NCBI RefSeq assembly: GCF_008831285.2
Contig: NC_045144.1
Span: 6,684,176-6,748,175 of the forward strand
Direction of reading: 5' to 3'
Length of the DNA stretch: 64,000 nt
Origin: Nymphaea colorata
Lineage: Eukaryota > Streptophyta > Magnoliopsida > Nymphaeales > Nymphaeaceae
Made by a program: the position numbers and the translations under genes. Shown here piece after piece: positions 13,257 through 26,016 of the stretch. Within the stretch, counting starts at the first letter, position 1. Every line of letters starts with the position of its first letter. The notes beneath the pieces are model-generated. The model made no database searches and had not been told where the DNA came from. It saw only the letters and a list, made by a program, of their open reading frames with translations.

Positions 13257-13522
13257 GGGAACTTCTTGTTAGTTTTGATGATTTAAAAATAAAGAAAGGA
13301 ACTTTTTTTTTTATTTGATCAAACCAAACACAATTAGATAGAAATAAAGGGGACATTTGGATGATACATCAAAACCAGGTAAAACCAATTGGGAACTTCT
13401 TGTTAGTTTTGATGATTTAAAAATAAAGAAAGGAACTTTTTTTTATTTGATCAAACCAAACACAATTAGATAGAAATAAAGGGGACATTTGGATGATACA
13501 TCAAAACCAGGTAAAACCAAGT
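13257..13522. repeat. Near-perfect tandem duplication of about 133 bp
   Basis: Positions 13257-13389 and 13391-13522 are the same sequence (starting GGGAACTTCTTGTTAG, ending AACCAGGTAAAACCAA), differing mainly in the length of one T run. It includes the left end of a MITE-like element, so that end is present twice. Confidence 0.9.
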
Positions 13523-13743
13523 TTTTACAGTGTTTGGATGCTATCAAAACTGGGTTTGAGGAACACCCAGTTTTGCAAAAGCCTGGTTTTATAAAAGGAA
13601 ATGAAAAACTTGATGCCTTTAGTTTATTCATTTAAAACCAGGTTTTGGGTGTCACCTAAACAAACAAATTAAATTTTTAAAACTCATTAAAACCAAGTTT
13701 TCACAAAAATGGGTTAGGTGATGGTACCATCCAAATGTTCTCT
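13482..13743. mobile_element. MITE-like element, ACATTTGGATG family
   Basis: Left end GGGGACATTTGGATGATAC and right end GTACCATCCAAATGTTCTC are inverted. Internal AAAACCAGG / CCTGGTTTT blocks allow a hairpin. Related to the elements at 12959 and 42472. Confidence 0.55.
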
Positions 13744-13914
13744 AAACTTTTCAATTGCTATGCAAAGAATTATATAATTAAAGAAAGAAACAAAATGTAC
13801 CACTCTTTTGCCATTTTTTTAAGAAAACTAAGGATATAGTAGCTGAAGTTCATCAAGTTAAACGAGAATTTCATTAAGATCCAAATTTCTGCTATAACAA
13901 AGAAAATTAGAGGA

Positions 13915-14090
13915 AGTATTGGCTTTACATAAGTTAGTATACTTAGGATTAGGATTCAGATTCAGACATGACTTTTTTTTGTTCTTATTTGAATCCGAAA
14001 TCAAATCCGAATATGTCAATACCCGAAAAAGCAGATAAAGTTGAGAGTATATTCCATTTGAATCCAATCCGGTGACATCCCTACTTGGAG
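13915..14090. repeat. Interspersed CGGAT/ATCCG-rich repeat, partial copy
   Basis: Contains strings such as GAATCCGAAATCAAATCCG and the end signature GACATCCCTAC, shared with copies at 31917, 34245, 38310, 44995, 46583 and 63525. No coding capacity. Confidence 0.45.
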
Positions 14091-14298
14091 TTTTTGTGCC
14101 CCTAGTTATTTTACTTGTAATTGCGTTAGCCAATGAGAAATTGCAGCGAAGAAGACAAGACATCGACTGCAGCCAAGTAATTACTCATCTTTCTCAAGCA
14201 TAACCAGTCTTTAATCAAACTTTACAACTCCAACAAGATGAGAAATGAAGCATGGTGTATTATAAACTAAGAAACGCAAGGAGAACCATGCAGCACCA

Positions 14299-14304
14299 TT
14301 TATT
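14299..14304 (-). terminator. Possible polyadenylation signal of PAP copy B
   Basis: AATAAA on the minus strand about 190 nt downstream of the copy B stop codon, in an AT-rich setting. It fits a plant 3' UTR length, but it is a short motif in AT-rich DNA. Confidence 0.4.
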
Positions 14305-14494
14305 TAATAAACCGATGGAAATCAACTGTATAACATGGATTACACAAAGGGAAGCCTCATCGATGATTTTGTTTTTTAACGTCTACTAGCTCGAAGGCCG
14401 CAGCTGAAGCATCTCATACTTTCTCATTCACCCCCATTACCACTTAAGACACTAACAGAGCAATCTACTTTCATGGAAGAATCAGAGTGGGAAA

Positions 14495-17457
14495 TTAGGA
14501 AGCCATTGTTACGGGTCTGCAACTGTCAGTAGCACAGGCAAGGATATCTGGGTAGTCCCTGTTGATGGTGAAAGAATCATAGACCTTACCATTGCTGCTC
14601 CTTTTATACTCAAGCAACAGGGATGAATGGTTAAATGCTGTCAGTTTTACAAATCCAAAGTCACTATCTCGAAACAGACTCCAGTTCGTCTGAAGAGTGA
14701 CAAATTGAGCAAGGTTATAACCTCCACCACCTGCAACTACATGAATGGTGCCATTAAGCGGGCCTCTGTAATGAGACTTCTCCGAGCTCGTGCATATGTT
14801 CTGCAACAAAAGAAAAGTCGTTTAACTTGAATTCTAAGAGGCACCGTCAGAAAATCTCACTTATCAGATTCCATCATGAAGAATCTCCCACAATGGAATC
14901 TGAAAAATTGACCATGATGCATCTGATTCATGCATAATATCATAAAAAAATGATACAAATTTCTGACTGCCATTTAGTATCCGCAATGGGTCTGAAAAGC
15001 ATCTAAAAGGATGAATTTATATATTTGCACCCTGTAGAAATAAGGAACTATGAAATATACGTTTGAAACAGATTTCATTTTGAGATATTTGAAAAAATAC
15101 TCTCGTTAAAAGGCTCTATACTTCTACCGTTTCTCAACGCATTTTTTCAAACAAAGATTCTACTTTTTTGCCGATGGTAAATCTTTCTGAGAACCATTTC
15201 TAAACTTAAGCACTGTCCAAGGCAGTACCAATACCAATACCAGTGTTAGGAGTGTCCATTAAACAATGAAAATCAGAACCAAATGAGAATGGTGAAAAGT
15301 GATCCCAGAACTTCTACACACATCTATCTAAATGAGATCAAAAGAAAAGCAGTACAGTCAAGAAAGTTCATGTTCTTTACAGTGGACCAGTTGGGCCAAC
15401 TACCCTAACAGTAGCCAACTCGGTAGATAAATTTTAGTGGTATAAGGCATGGTCAGCAAAAAGGTTTTCATGTCCTAGACAGCGAGGTTTTTCTTGAATA
15501 TAATAAGGCAAACTTTGAAAAAAAAATATGTTAAAAAATCCTAAACATTAGGTAAAAAACTAATAACGCAAACAAAAAAAAAGTAAATAAGCAACAAATA
15601 AAATTTAGAAAATGAAAACAAGCAAATTGACATTAAAAACATGAAAAATTGCCTAAAATAAAAAAAAAACCACGAAAAAAGTGTTTCATTTTTTACATTT
15701 TTTTTAAAAAACAACGTTTTTAAAATTTTTAAATAGCTGATTTGTTTCTCATATTTTATATGCATTAACTTGAAAAAAAAAGAAAAATATGTTCAAAAAT
15801 CTTAAAAATTAGGAATAAATAAAATAAGTAAAAAACTAATAACACAAACATCAAAAATTAAGTTAATAAGCAACAAATAAAATTTAGCAAATGAGAACAA
15901 GTAGTTTGTCATTAAAAAACACGAAAAAATGCCTAAAATGAAAAGGGGAAAAAACGTGTCTTTTTGTTTTGGCATTAAAAAAAAAACGACGTTTCTTTAA
16001 AGTTTTAAACCGCTGACTTATTTTCCCGTTTCAAACACATTTTTTTTCCACAAAACACGTTTTTTGTGGCTAGTCTATAAAGTTATAACTTAGGATGCTG
16101 GTGCAAATATAATCGTGTTATACCTCATAGACAGGGCATGTCCTCTCATAACTGTGTACATGGCCATAAAGTGCAATGTCAACCTTATACTTCTGCCATA
16201 GATTCTGTAAGCTCTCCCTACCCATGGGCTCACCAAAGGATCCTACTTCAGCATACCATGGACTCGAGGAATAGCCCAAAACACGATGTGCCATGAAGAT
16301 CAGCCACGGCTGCTTCTGTCTATCGGCTGTTGCTAGGCAGTGTTCAATAAATTTGTATTGCTCAGTTCCTGGCCTCCAATCCAGCTCTGAGTCAGCTATA
16401 CAGAACCGGAACATGCCATAGTCTGTTGAATACCTGAAAAAGCAATAAATGGTTGGATTTATAGATTTGAGAAGAATAGAGAATCAAACAGAGAGGGATT
16501 TAAGATTTTGAGCAGAAAGAATTGATGTAGTTATCTGAGATTCTGAATCAAATCACATGGATTTCAATTGGAGTGCAGACACGGGTATGAAGTAATTCCA
16601 GAAAGATCGTGTGTGTGTGTATTAAATGGAAGTATTCTTATAGGAAAATTGTCAACAAATAGTCAATAAACTCATAAATTATCATACTATTTATCAATTA
16701 AACTATTAAAGTATGGTTATTTGATTGTGGTAATTGTTCATCAATTAAAGAAACACATTAGTGCAGTAAATTGAATGATGCCCTCCATTGTTCACAACTA
16801 CAAATACATTCTGGGACAAAAAGTTGAAACAAAAAAAAAAGTCCTGTAATAAAGAACATTCATACTGCTAAAGCTTCAACGACTAAGATAAAAATTTATA
16901 TTTTATAAACAAATCATTCAAAATGGGCTTAAAAATGAAAATTACATTCAATTTTGGGGAAAAACTATACTTGGTCAAACTTGATAGAATTCAAACTTGG
17001 AAAAAATTAAGGAAACTTAAGGCATGTTGACCACACTTACACTTCCTAGGCCATGTCTGGAACCTCACCTATATCAGAAGCAAATATCAGAAGCAAGCAG
17101 CTAAATGGTAAAATGTTGCATGTACCAGAATTTCTCCCTGTTCTCAGCAGGAACATAAAACATGGTTTCAGCCAACACACCACACTCCCCGCCTGAGTCC
17201 ATGTTGTCATAAAAGGAACCTGTTCCTGGCCAGTCACGCTCATGATTTCCACTGCATCAAACAGTATCAAATATAATTAGCAGATATTAGTTTGATCTTA
17301 ATTTTCTCTCTTTTTTACATAATTGATGTCACTATGTCAAATCACCTACGACATTGAATTTAGCTTTTTGTCGGTTACCATGCCATTCAGCTTTTACCAA
17401 ATCACAAGTTCTTATAAAAAGAATTACCCCAGTGATAAAAAACACATCCTTAGTGAT

Positions 17458-17496
<39 letters not shown>

Positions 17497-19443
17497 GACC
17501 AACCATTATTTTATGGAAGTCCAGCACTCTGTTGAGCTGGATTACAGATGATTTTTTCCAATCTAACTTTATAGAGGATTTCAGACCACCTAAATGAACA
17601 AAATTATTGCTGAATTTGGTACCAAGAATCAAATATTACGAGGATTTGAATTGGGGATGTCATAAAATCCAATCTGTGCATCAGATTTTGGCCTTTTTCA
17701 TCGCACCACAAACCTTGGAACCAGTGGTGATCTTCTATCAAACCAGAATGGAAAAAAATGGCTGGAAGGTTCCAGACAATCTAAGACAATGGTTTGCCAA
17801 ACCTGCAAATCCTATATATGTGTGTGTGTGTGTGTATATGAGGTGCACTTCTCCCACATTTGCAGAAAAAAATGTCTGCCATAATTTTTGAATTTTCTTG
17901 TTCGTCACAGCGTACAGATATGATTTACATACATTATTGAGTAGAAAACTAGGAATTAATGCTTATATCATGTAAATGTTATGCATCAATAGTATTTCAC
18001 AACCTTAAAAGTGTAACAGTCAATGTACCAAAATTTGACAACTCTGAAAATCATATTTCTGCATCTATAAAATATGATCTGTACCATGATTCTTGCAAAC
18101 AAAATTATGATGATTATATCTATGAAGTTTGATGGAAAGACATTTTCTACACCCATGATTTTTAGTAGCAGTTATAGGTGCTTTGTCACTTTTATATGTG
18201 TGTGTATATGTGTGAGAGGGACTCTGCATATATGAAAGTTAGATCTACAAATAATACCATGCAAATGCCGAACAGAACAAGTACATACATTTATGGTCAT
18301 ATCTATTGTTGAGCTTAATTTTTAACAGCAGTGGAAAATGATCAACAACCAAAAGTTCAAAACACCACTTAAAACAATTCCATACTAAAAATGCATGTAT
18401 AATCTTATGAGAAAATTCACCTTTTGAGGAAAACAAAAAATAAAAAACTCAAGATGCTAATAAGGTAGCAGAATTATCTATGAAAGAGAAGCTGACCAAA
18501 CCTTGCAAGCATATATGGTACAGTTGAAGCAATTGGCTCAATCTGTGACGTAAACTGATCCCACTGTGATAGATATCCATTAGCATAAGAGATATCACCA
18601 ATATGAAAGACTATATCTATATTATTCAAGTCCTTGATGAGTTGATCTGTTGTATTCAGAGAACCAGGCTGGTGATTACTATACTCATTGGAACCATCAC
18701 GCTCTGCCTGCAAAGATGATTAAGATGAACTCTTTAGACTTTAGAGAAATAAAAAACACTTCAAAGTGTCTGGATATATTAAATTGTTCACCATTGCATC
18801 AACTTAAGATATCAGAGAAAAATTTCTCTATCTAAAAGCTTGGCTAAAGAACATTGAACCTTTCCCATATCACCAAAAACAACAACTCGCTGCAAGGAGC
18901 TTTGTCCAGGATAAGGAGATGCTCTAAAACGATAAACTTGACTCCAAATGTATGAGCCATTAAATAATCTATGACCCAGTCTGTAGGTATACCTGCACCA
19001 AGATTACAAAAAGTAGTTTGCAAATCTTGATAAAGACTGTTTAAAATGATCAAATTAATAGGTATTAGAGGATATTTATATGAATAACAGCATGAACCCA
19101 ATCAAGGAACCATGGCTAATGGAAATCTATGAAACTTATCTGGACAGACAATTAGTTTCAGATAAAAAGTTTAACATTGAGTACATTGAGTTAGGCCATA
19201 ATTCTTTTAGAAAGCTGGTGTGGATGAAGCCAGGGTCACGCCATCCCACAGTCCGTGCTGGAGAACCTGCAACAGAAATTTATGCAAGAAGTTTCTTAAC
19301 ACATGAACTACCATGATTTGATACTTTACGCTCACATATTAGCAGCACCTTGAGGTTGATAAATTCAGATCTTATCATAAAAAAGAGTGAGCATGTTTGT
19401 CTTTTATATGTATGTGAGTGTGTGTGTGCATACAGAGAGAGAC

Positions 19444-19507
<64 letters not shown>

Positions 19508-22500
19508 TTGGACACCAGGAAACTAAAAGATGAAATCCAACAGCAGGAGATCGAGTGGTCTTCCATACAGGTCCATATAGGGATACCAGTCCTAATATAT
19601 TGAGCTAATTCTTATTCTAACTACCAGAGCTAATGGACATAAGCCATGTAATAAGGTTGTGTTATTATATATTTTACAGTGAGAGAGCATCTTACACAAC
19701 AATTTATCTATAAGTAAATGACATCAACTAAAACATAATCCCTGGATAAGATATAGGCTGTGCATGGTAGAAGTTATGGTGTAAAGATGTTAAGCACAAC
19801 CTCATTTGTTCATATATTAGTTCTTAAATTTGCATTGATTTCTTATTTCTGGGGATCTATCATGGGTTTATGTCTGAAAATGTTAGATATATAGGACTTT
19901 TAGGTGGCACTTTGTGACTGGGAGACATCAAACATATTTGTGATCTGCATCCTGAATTAATGGTGTGAATCTATTGCTTAATTGAAGTTCCTTTTAAATG
20001 TTTAGTTATTCACTTGAGATTTAATCAGACCTATATGCAAATGGCTTACAATGAAATTTTAAAACAGCATAATTCTCCATAAATTTGAGGCAATTGTAAG
20101 TATGGAGGTTTAGTCAGGTCCACCATCCATGCCATCATCATTGAATTCCATTCACAAAATGTTCATAGACTAACAAATAATGAAGGAAAAGGCATACCAC
20201 ACATGCTGCTACGACTGAACGTCAAAGTTCCAGCTGGGGACTGCATCTGAGCCCTTCCTTGCAGGCCCCACTCAACAAAAGGTACTGCCTCTATAATATC
20301 GTAACCACTAGTCCAAGTAACTGTCATCTGAACATTGAAAAGCTCCAAATCAGAAAATAATTTCTTACATTAGGAAGCAAAGTAAGAGGAGAACACCATA
20401 ATGCCTTGGGAACTTGACCAACTTTCAGCAAGACTGCATGTGTGCAACCCTTCTGTTTTTGAAAAGGAGGGCTGCGGGTGCCACAGGCAGTTGACTAAAC
20501 TTCATGCAAGACTCTGTGTGTGTTTGTGCAGAAGAGAAGGACAAATGTATGTGCATCAATAGGCTATATGGGAAGAGGAGGGGCGTGTGTCTCCTTGTTT
20601 ACATGCCAGTGGAATAATAAGGGTTTCTATCAAATCAAATATTGACCAGATAACAAAAGACAAAATACAACAACGTAAAAAGAACCTTTTCCACAAAAAT
20701 ATACAAGATCAATTTTAATTCTACAGCTGCACAGCATACTTTAATATAATCAATGATTAACTGATAGAGGAAATCTACAATATTCTGGAAAATATAAGTC
20801 CAAAAGATACAGATGACATACTTCATTCCAAGACTTCCCTTGAGCTAGACGTGGATAAACAGGAGCTTTCGGGTTTGCAAATGTTACTGTATTTGAGACA
20901 GCAATCAGCTTTGGCTGCAGTACAAAAACCATAACCAATTTACATGTTCATTATTACTCAACATATTGAGATTAGCCTTGAAAATAATCAATAGGTAGGT
21001 AATCAAAAGATACAAGAATGTATTCCTTCCATCTCTAAAAGAAAGTGATAAGTACACATAAGGTATGTGATGAAAAGAAATTCCATGTCAAGCACAAAAA
21101 TCAAAAGCTCCACAGATCTATATACAGTTAGAGAAAAACATATGTAGTTTCACTTATAGGATAGCAAGTTCAACGGGAAAGCAAATAGATAGACATCCAA
21201 GCAAGTACAAAAAATAGATAAACATCCAAGAAACTACAAAAAATTCAGGCCATATAACAGATAAAAGCTCACAAAGTTACCAAGACTATTATTTATCTCA
21301 CACAGTAGACCTGCTACAAGAGGCTTATATCACTGGAAAAGGATCAGTTTATACATAACAGGAATGATAAACTGTCAAACGGTTGTAATTAGGGTTCAAA
21401 ATTTAGCACTACTTTTTACATGTATTATCATATGCTGTCATAATATTTACACCGTTCCGATGAACTTGAAAATGTCTGTCATGTTGTAAAATCGCAAACA
21501 ACAGGCAATATTCTTATCTCCTTTCCTTTCTAATGTCTCACTTGAATTTAACACTCCACACAATAGAAACATTGCAAATAAACAATTTGTAGCATCCTTT
21601 CAGGAGTTTTACAAAGAAAATTTCTACTTCTGCAAAGAAAATTGTGCAGCACCTCTTGTCAAAAGAGATGAGATTAGCACCTCGTGGCTAGAAATGTTAT
21701 TGAGTGGTGCCATTTGAGCTTCACTGATTTTCCTGCCTTTGTTGGTCTGTACAACTTTCCACTCATTTTCTCTTCAATTATTTCATGTTTATTGTTAATT
21801 AAGCAAATGATTTTGCTATTTCCAAAGAAGTGATCTAGTATAACAGGATGGAAAGAACAGCCAGATTTAATTTTGTCTATCCATTCAATAGGAATTAAAA
21901 TTGAAATTTCAGTTTCTTTCCCAATAGACCATTATCAACATTAACTTTGGCGGAGAACTACACAAATAAGCACTAATTCATCTGGAAGTCCATGATGTCA
22001 CAAGTGGAGCTTCAGGTGCCCAATGCTGAGGAGGGCAGGAATATAATTTCGTTGTATCCTCAAATCAGTAGAAGAGCTTTTCCTTGATTTCATAGACACC
22101 AACTTTGGAAACCCACAAGCACAAAGTCAGAGCAATGGGTTGACCTAGGAAAGATGCTGTGGTGGATCATGTTTTGCTTAAATTGAGTACCATAAATTTT
22201 GATGCTACTAGTCATTTCCTGTGTTATGCTTAAAAATTTGTTAAAATATTGTATTCTTAAGCTAAATGAATACAAAGTTAACTGTCCCCACATAATACCA
22301 AAAGGAAGCAACCTGAGGGAGATCATTCAGCATACTTAACCTAAACCTTTTTCTTGGAATATATTATGTAGGTTTTTCTGGCCATTTATGCATGTAGGTT
22401 TTTCTATGTAAATATGTATTTTTTTTTCTTTTCTAGGATTCACTTTTTTTCAGTCACTCTAGTCATTGGAGGCTCGAACAGCTAGAATTCTAGTCCAGTA

Positions 22501-25500
22501 GCTAGAATTCTAGCTGTTGGAGACTCCAACAGCTAGTATGGCTTCTATGAAAGGAACTATTGTTCATCTTTGTAATATATGCATCTTTGAAGTTGATTTT
22601 TCATTCTTCGCGCCTTTATGCACAGTTTTTTCATATCTGTTAAAAGTGATTTTGTGTGAAATTGCTGGAGTGAGACATATAGGTATAGACATATAGGTAT
22701 TATCTATGATGTTATAATAGCTTCATTCTTTAAAGAGTCAGAAATATTTCTTGGAAAATCTAGAAAGCCAAGCATCTCTTGAGCATGCCCATCTTCCCAT
22801 GGTACCTCAGGCAGTAGCAGTGGTAGATTAAGAAAAGATTCTGGCAGGATGAAAAAGTAATGTGTCCCACAGAATACCATAAAAAGAAACCAAATTAGAG
22901 GCCCTTACTGAGGGATAGAATGAATCAGCCACTATCAAAGAGAAATTGTAACCTATTAGCCTCATTGTTCAAAGGTTAGAAACATATCCAGGAAAATTTA
23001 GAAAGACAAGGAGTTGTTAAATATGCCCTGCTGCCTATAGTTCTTTGGGCTGTAGGAATGGCAGATTAAGAAAAAAATGCTGGCAACATGTGGGAAATAG
23101 AAAAAATATGTCTGTCTTCATGTTTTTGCCTTGCAAGCACCGGCTTGTCAATTTTGTACCTTTCTTGGAAACAAAAAATGTACAACTATTCGCAATAGTC
23201 ATGTACCTTCCACCTCAAAGCAGCATCACTGATAGGGCAAAATAAAGAGATAAAAAAAGTGTTTTAACTTTTATGATGTACAGCTTCCATTTCCCATTCT
23301 GCAATATGGTGAGCATTTAGTAGTGGATACAACTTACAAGAAAGCAACCTCAATTGTGCTCTTACAACCACCATCAGCATCGCATGTACAAATAGATTGA
23401 GTTTTCTTTTCCCATAACCAATCAATTAGTAATTGAGAAGATGAATTACATAGTTCATAAATAATAGCAACAAACTTGCTTGTGCAGAAACATAGTACTT
23501 CCAAACAAGCAGATATTGGGAACCGTTGGTTCTTTGGAGATCCTCTAGATAAAATAGAGAAGTGAGTGTTCCTAAAGGGTACATGAGTATCCAACAAGGG
23601 AAAGAAAAAGTAATCATTAAACATTGACATAAAACTAAAAAACAGTCACGTACATTTGAGATTCCACCAGAAATCAGAGCAAAAGAAAAGTCAGCTCTCT
23701 GATTGATCAATTGAAGCTTCAAAATCCCATTGCCTGTACTTGTGTAACTTGGGTTCGTGTAATTTGCATATTGGTACTACAAAAATAAGTTTCTCACCAA
23801 ATGTTTAAATGGCCAACTTGTATAAAAGAATATAAGGAAATATGTATAGCAAGATGTCAGTGCAAGGAAGCTTCTAGCAAACCTTAATAGGGGCAGTACA
23901 CAAGAGTGGAGGCTCATCTTTTTTATTTTCAGGTTCACAAGTTGTTGCACTGACAAACAAGAATGACAAAGGCTTTGATCTCAGAGTATTAATAAGATTT
24001 ATCATCGTTTTAATTCAGCTATTCAAAAGAAGAAATACAGTACTCAAAGTATCCATTCTAGAATGTAAACCATCTAAACTGAACACAGCCCGAAATTGGA
24101 GAATTAGAAAAACACCGAGAAGACAAATAAGTACCTAAAGTTCGAAGGAGAAAAAACTCCTATCCAATCATCAATGGATGGGTTGGGATGACTAAATTTC
24201 AAAGTCACCCATTCACTGTTTTCACCCTGAAGCAATAAAAGAAAATCCACGTATAATAAGCATAGATGAAACAAAACCTTAATGACTAGCACCTAAAGTT
24301 GGGATGAACAGCAACTCATAAAATCTGAAGCAAGAAGCGAGGGAATGCTAATACATGACAAACGATGAATCCAGGAAGCTAGTAGGAAATAAAATAAAAA
24401 AGGTGCAATTAACTAAATCCACACATTTAGGCATTTATTAAAAAAAAAACACTTTCTATCTGCAGGTCGTGCAAACAGAACTTTAACTTCCAAAAGAAAC
24501 TACAACATAAAAATTTCAATTTCATATTCAGATTATTTGAGTAGCAAGATTATCACAAATTTGAAGGCATGTGAACCACATTTTTTTAATGCTTCGAAAG
24601 CAGGAATCCTGGAAAGCAAGCATACAAGTTTTTCAAACTGGATCTTCCGTTTTTTCCATTAAGCTTTTTCAAGGCTCTGTATTTTGCAATCGGTTAACGA
24701 CACAGTAATTGGTTGATCGAATTTGTTTCCAAAAAATGATTGAATTTGTAGAAGTCGCATCTGTACTGTCCCCAGTCGCATTTGTTGCCTGAACCTAGGG
24801 TGCCAGGTATGTAGTCCTAGCTTCAGCAATAAAAATATATCGTCTTGGCCTTTGCAGATTTTAACTCTCGTTGTCTGCTTGTTAGAAGATTTATGAAGAA
24901 TTTATGACTTCATACTTGATGAAGATCTTTACTGAATCTTTGGATTCTTGAAAGGGCCACCTCCTGTTTCATTCATTCAAGATCTGTTAATCTGATAGGC
25001 ATCGGACACGTCTATGGTATATTTTTATCAACTAGTGGAACAGCCTGTTTCGGTCATGAGTAAACCACTAGGACAAAATCTTTTAACCAAGAGCCACTAG
25101 ATGATTCTGGAATATAGACCCATCTCCTGTTCCCACTTGCATCAGCCTTTGGAACATAATAGTCAAGAAAGAAACAGTACTCTGAAACAGCAGTTTATTG
25201 ATTTACTCGATCGATAAAAAAAAATCGTCCAACTTAGAGGACACGAATCAGTTATAAGTGAGAAGGATCAATTCAGCTGGGTGAGCTACGTTGAAATAGA
25301 TGCGGCATTGGAAAATTTTCCTATTGATAACGCGTCTTCTCTAGCTGACCAAATCATCAGGACTGCACGAATTACCTTCAAGCCAAGAACTAGAGGAGAA
25401 GCTTTAATATAGGCAGACTCGTGCAGAGCAAGAGTGCTTCTATGAATGGCAATATTAGAGAGAGGCTGTTCCCCTGGCACTCTTGCATGGCTAAAAGTTA

Positions 25501-25549
25501 CAACCTCCACAAAGCTCAGCAAACAAATCAAACGCCAGATCTTCTCCAT
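14495..25549 (-). CDS. Purple acid phosphatase-like protein, PAP27 type, copy B (complete, 12 exons, 613 aa)
   Basis: Exons on the minus strand: 25376-25549, 24135-24226, 23883-23949, 23654-23776, 20822-20914, 20198-20327, 19185-19266, 18860-18992, 18502-18707, 17126-17251, 16124-16433, 14495-14800. They sum to 1842 nt, all joins are GT-AG, the frame is unbroken and the stop is TAA. Residues 1 to about 23 are a signal peptide. An N-terminal PAP domain precedes the metallophosphatase domain. The seven metal ligands of the family are all visible: D295 (GDMG), D336 and Y339 (GDISY), N369 (GNHE), H458 (FMAHR), H500 and H502 (GHVHSYER). The adjacent His-His pair that kidney-bean PAP carries after its fourth motif is absent (SSPWYAEVG instead). 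This fits the subgroup named 'probable inactive' PAPs, so catalytic activity is uncertain. Length matches PAP27-type proteins (about 610 residues). Expected location is the secretory pathway, apoplast or vacuole. Confidence 0.95.
15511..16040. repeat. Diverged tandem pair of AT-rich units, about 255-270 bp each, in PAP-B intron 11
   Basis: Unit 1 (about 15511-15766) and unit 2 (about 15767-16040) share the same order of words: AAAAACTAATAACRCAAAC, AAGCAACAAATAAAATTTAG, TTGCCTAAAAT or ATGCCTAAAAT, and a purine-to-pyrimidine switch with ACGTTTTTAAA or ACGTTTCTTTAAA. They differ by many substitutions, so the duplication is old. Confidence 0.7.
17461..17490. repeat. (TA)n microsatellite in PAP-B intron 9
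   Basis: Short counterpart of the 185-bp tract in copy A (442-627). Confidence 0.9.
19445..19504. repeat. (GA)n microsatellite, about 60 bp, in PAP-B intron 6
   Basis: Uninterrupted GA repeats. Copy A has none here, but has the palindromic array and a TA tract in the same intron. Confidence 0.95.
20915..23653 (-). other. Intron 4 of PAP copy B (2.7 kb)
   Basis: Matches intron 4 of copy A for most of its length, apart from a roughly 360-bp insertion at about 22363-22725. I see no coding sequence. Confidence 0.7.
22363..22725. mobile_element. Insertion in PAP-B intron 4, possibly a solo LTR
   Basis: Present in copy B only; flanking sequence on both sides matches copy A around 5440-5470. It contains a perfect 17-bp hairpin (22477-22493 with 22502-22518, 8-nt loop) and an overlapping 8-bp hairpin (22514-22521 with 22525-22532). 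Then comes a stretch resembling a retrotransposon R/poly-A region (TCTTTGTAATATATGCATC). The word TGTTGGAGACTCCAACAG is also typical of Ty1-copia LTR starts. No clear target-site duplication was found. Confidence 0.45.
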
Positions 25550-26010
25550 AATGGCCGAGAATCTAGAATAGGAGCAAGAAACAGCAACCATATTAGACAA
25601 CCAAATTGAACAGAGTAGAAGAGAAACACTACAAAGCTAATGCCCAGATAGTTACTACATCCGAAACCAAGCACTTACAAACAAACCGAACTTCTCTTAG
25701 CATGAACAAGTAGAAACACACAGAGGACAGACAAAGGATAAAAGAACTACCCATTAACCAAAACTGAGTATAGAACAAAACCAATGAACGAGATAGCAAT
25801 TTTGTTCAATACCCAGTTTTTGGTTTTCATTTCCTTCAAACAATTTTTCATTACCCACATGAAAAAGACTAGGAAACGAGTAAGAGACACACCAAAAGAA
25901 AGTGGAAAAGAACTGAGAAAATTGATGCGATCCTTCGTCTGCCCAACTGGATGCTCCAGTCTTCCAGTAGAGAGAGTTGAACTCGAGGATTTAGCTACGA
26001 GGACTCCATC

Positions 26011-26016
26011 CTTATA
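26011..26016 (-). promoter_or_regulatory. Probable TATA-like box of PAP copy B
   Basis: Counterpart of the copy A box. The minus strand reads CTCTATAAGGA, so the sixth base of TATAAA is changed to G. Flanking sequence (GACTTACTCTATAAG and the downstream GAGTTCAACTCTCTCTAC) is nearly the same in the two copies. Confidence 0.4.

Larger units (their letters stand above)
9661..14298. other. Intergenic: upstream part of PAP duplication block A plus repeats
   Basis: No gene is visible. Several stretches match the region upstream of PAP copy B in the same order: 10480-10545 with 26445-26485, 11260-11560 with 26970-27260, 11860-12180 with 28520-29040, and 12690-12890 with 29860-30055. Between them are a (TA)n at 11019-11047, MITE-like repeats at 12959-13242 and 13257-13743, and a copy of the CGGAT-rich repeat near 13915-14090. 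Confidence 0.6.
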
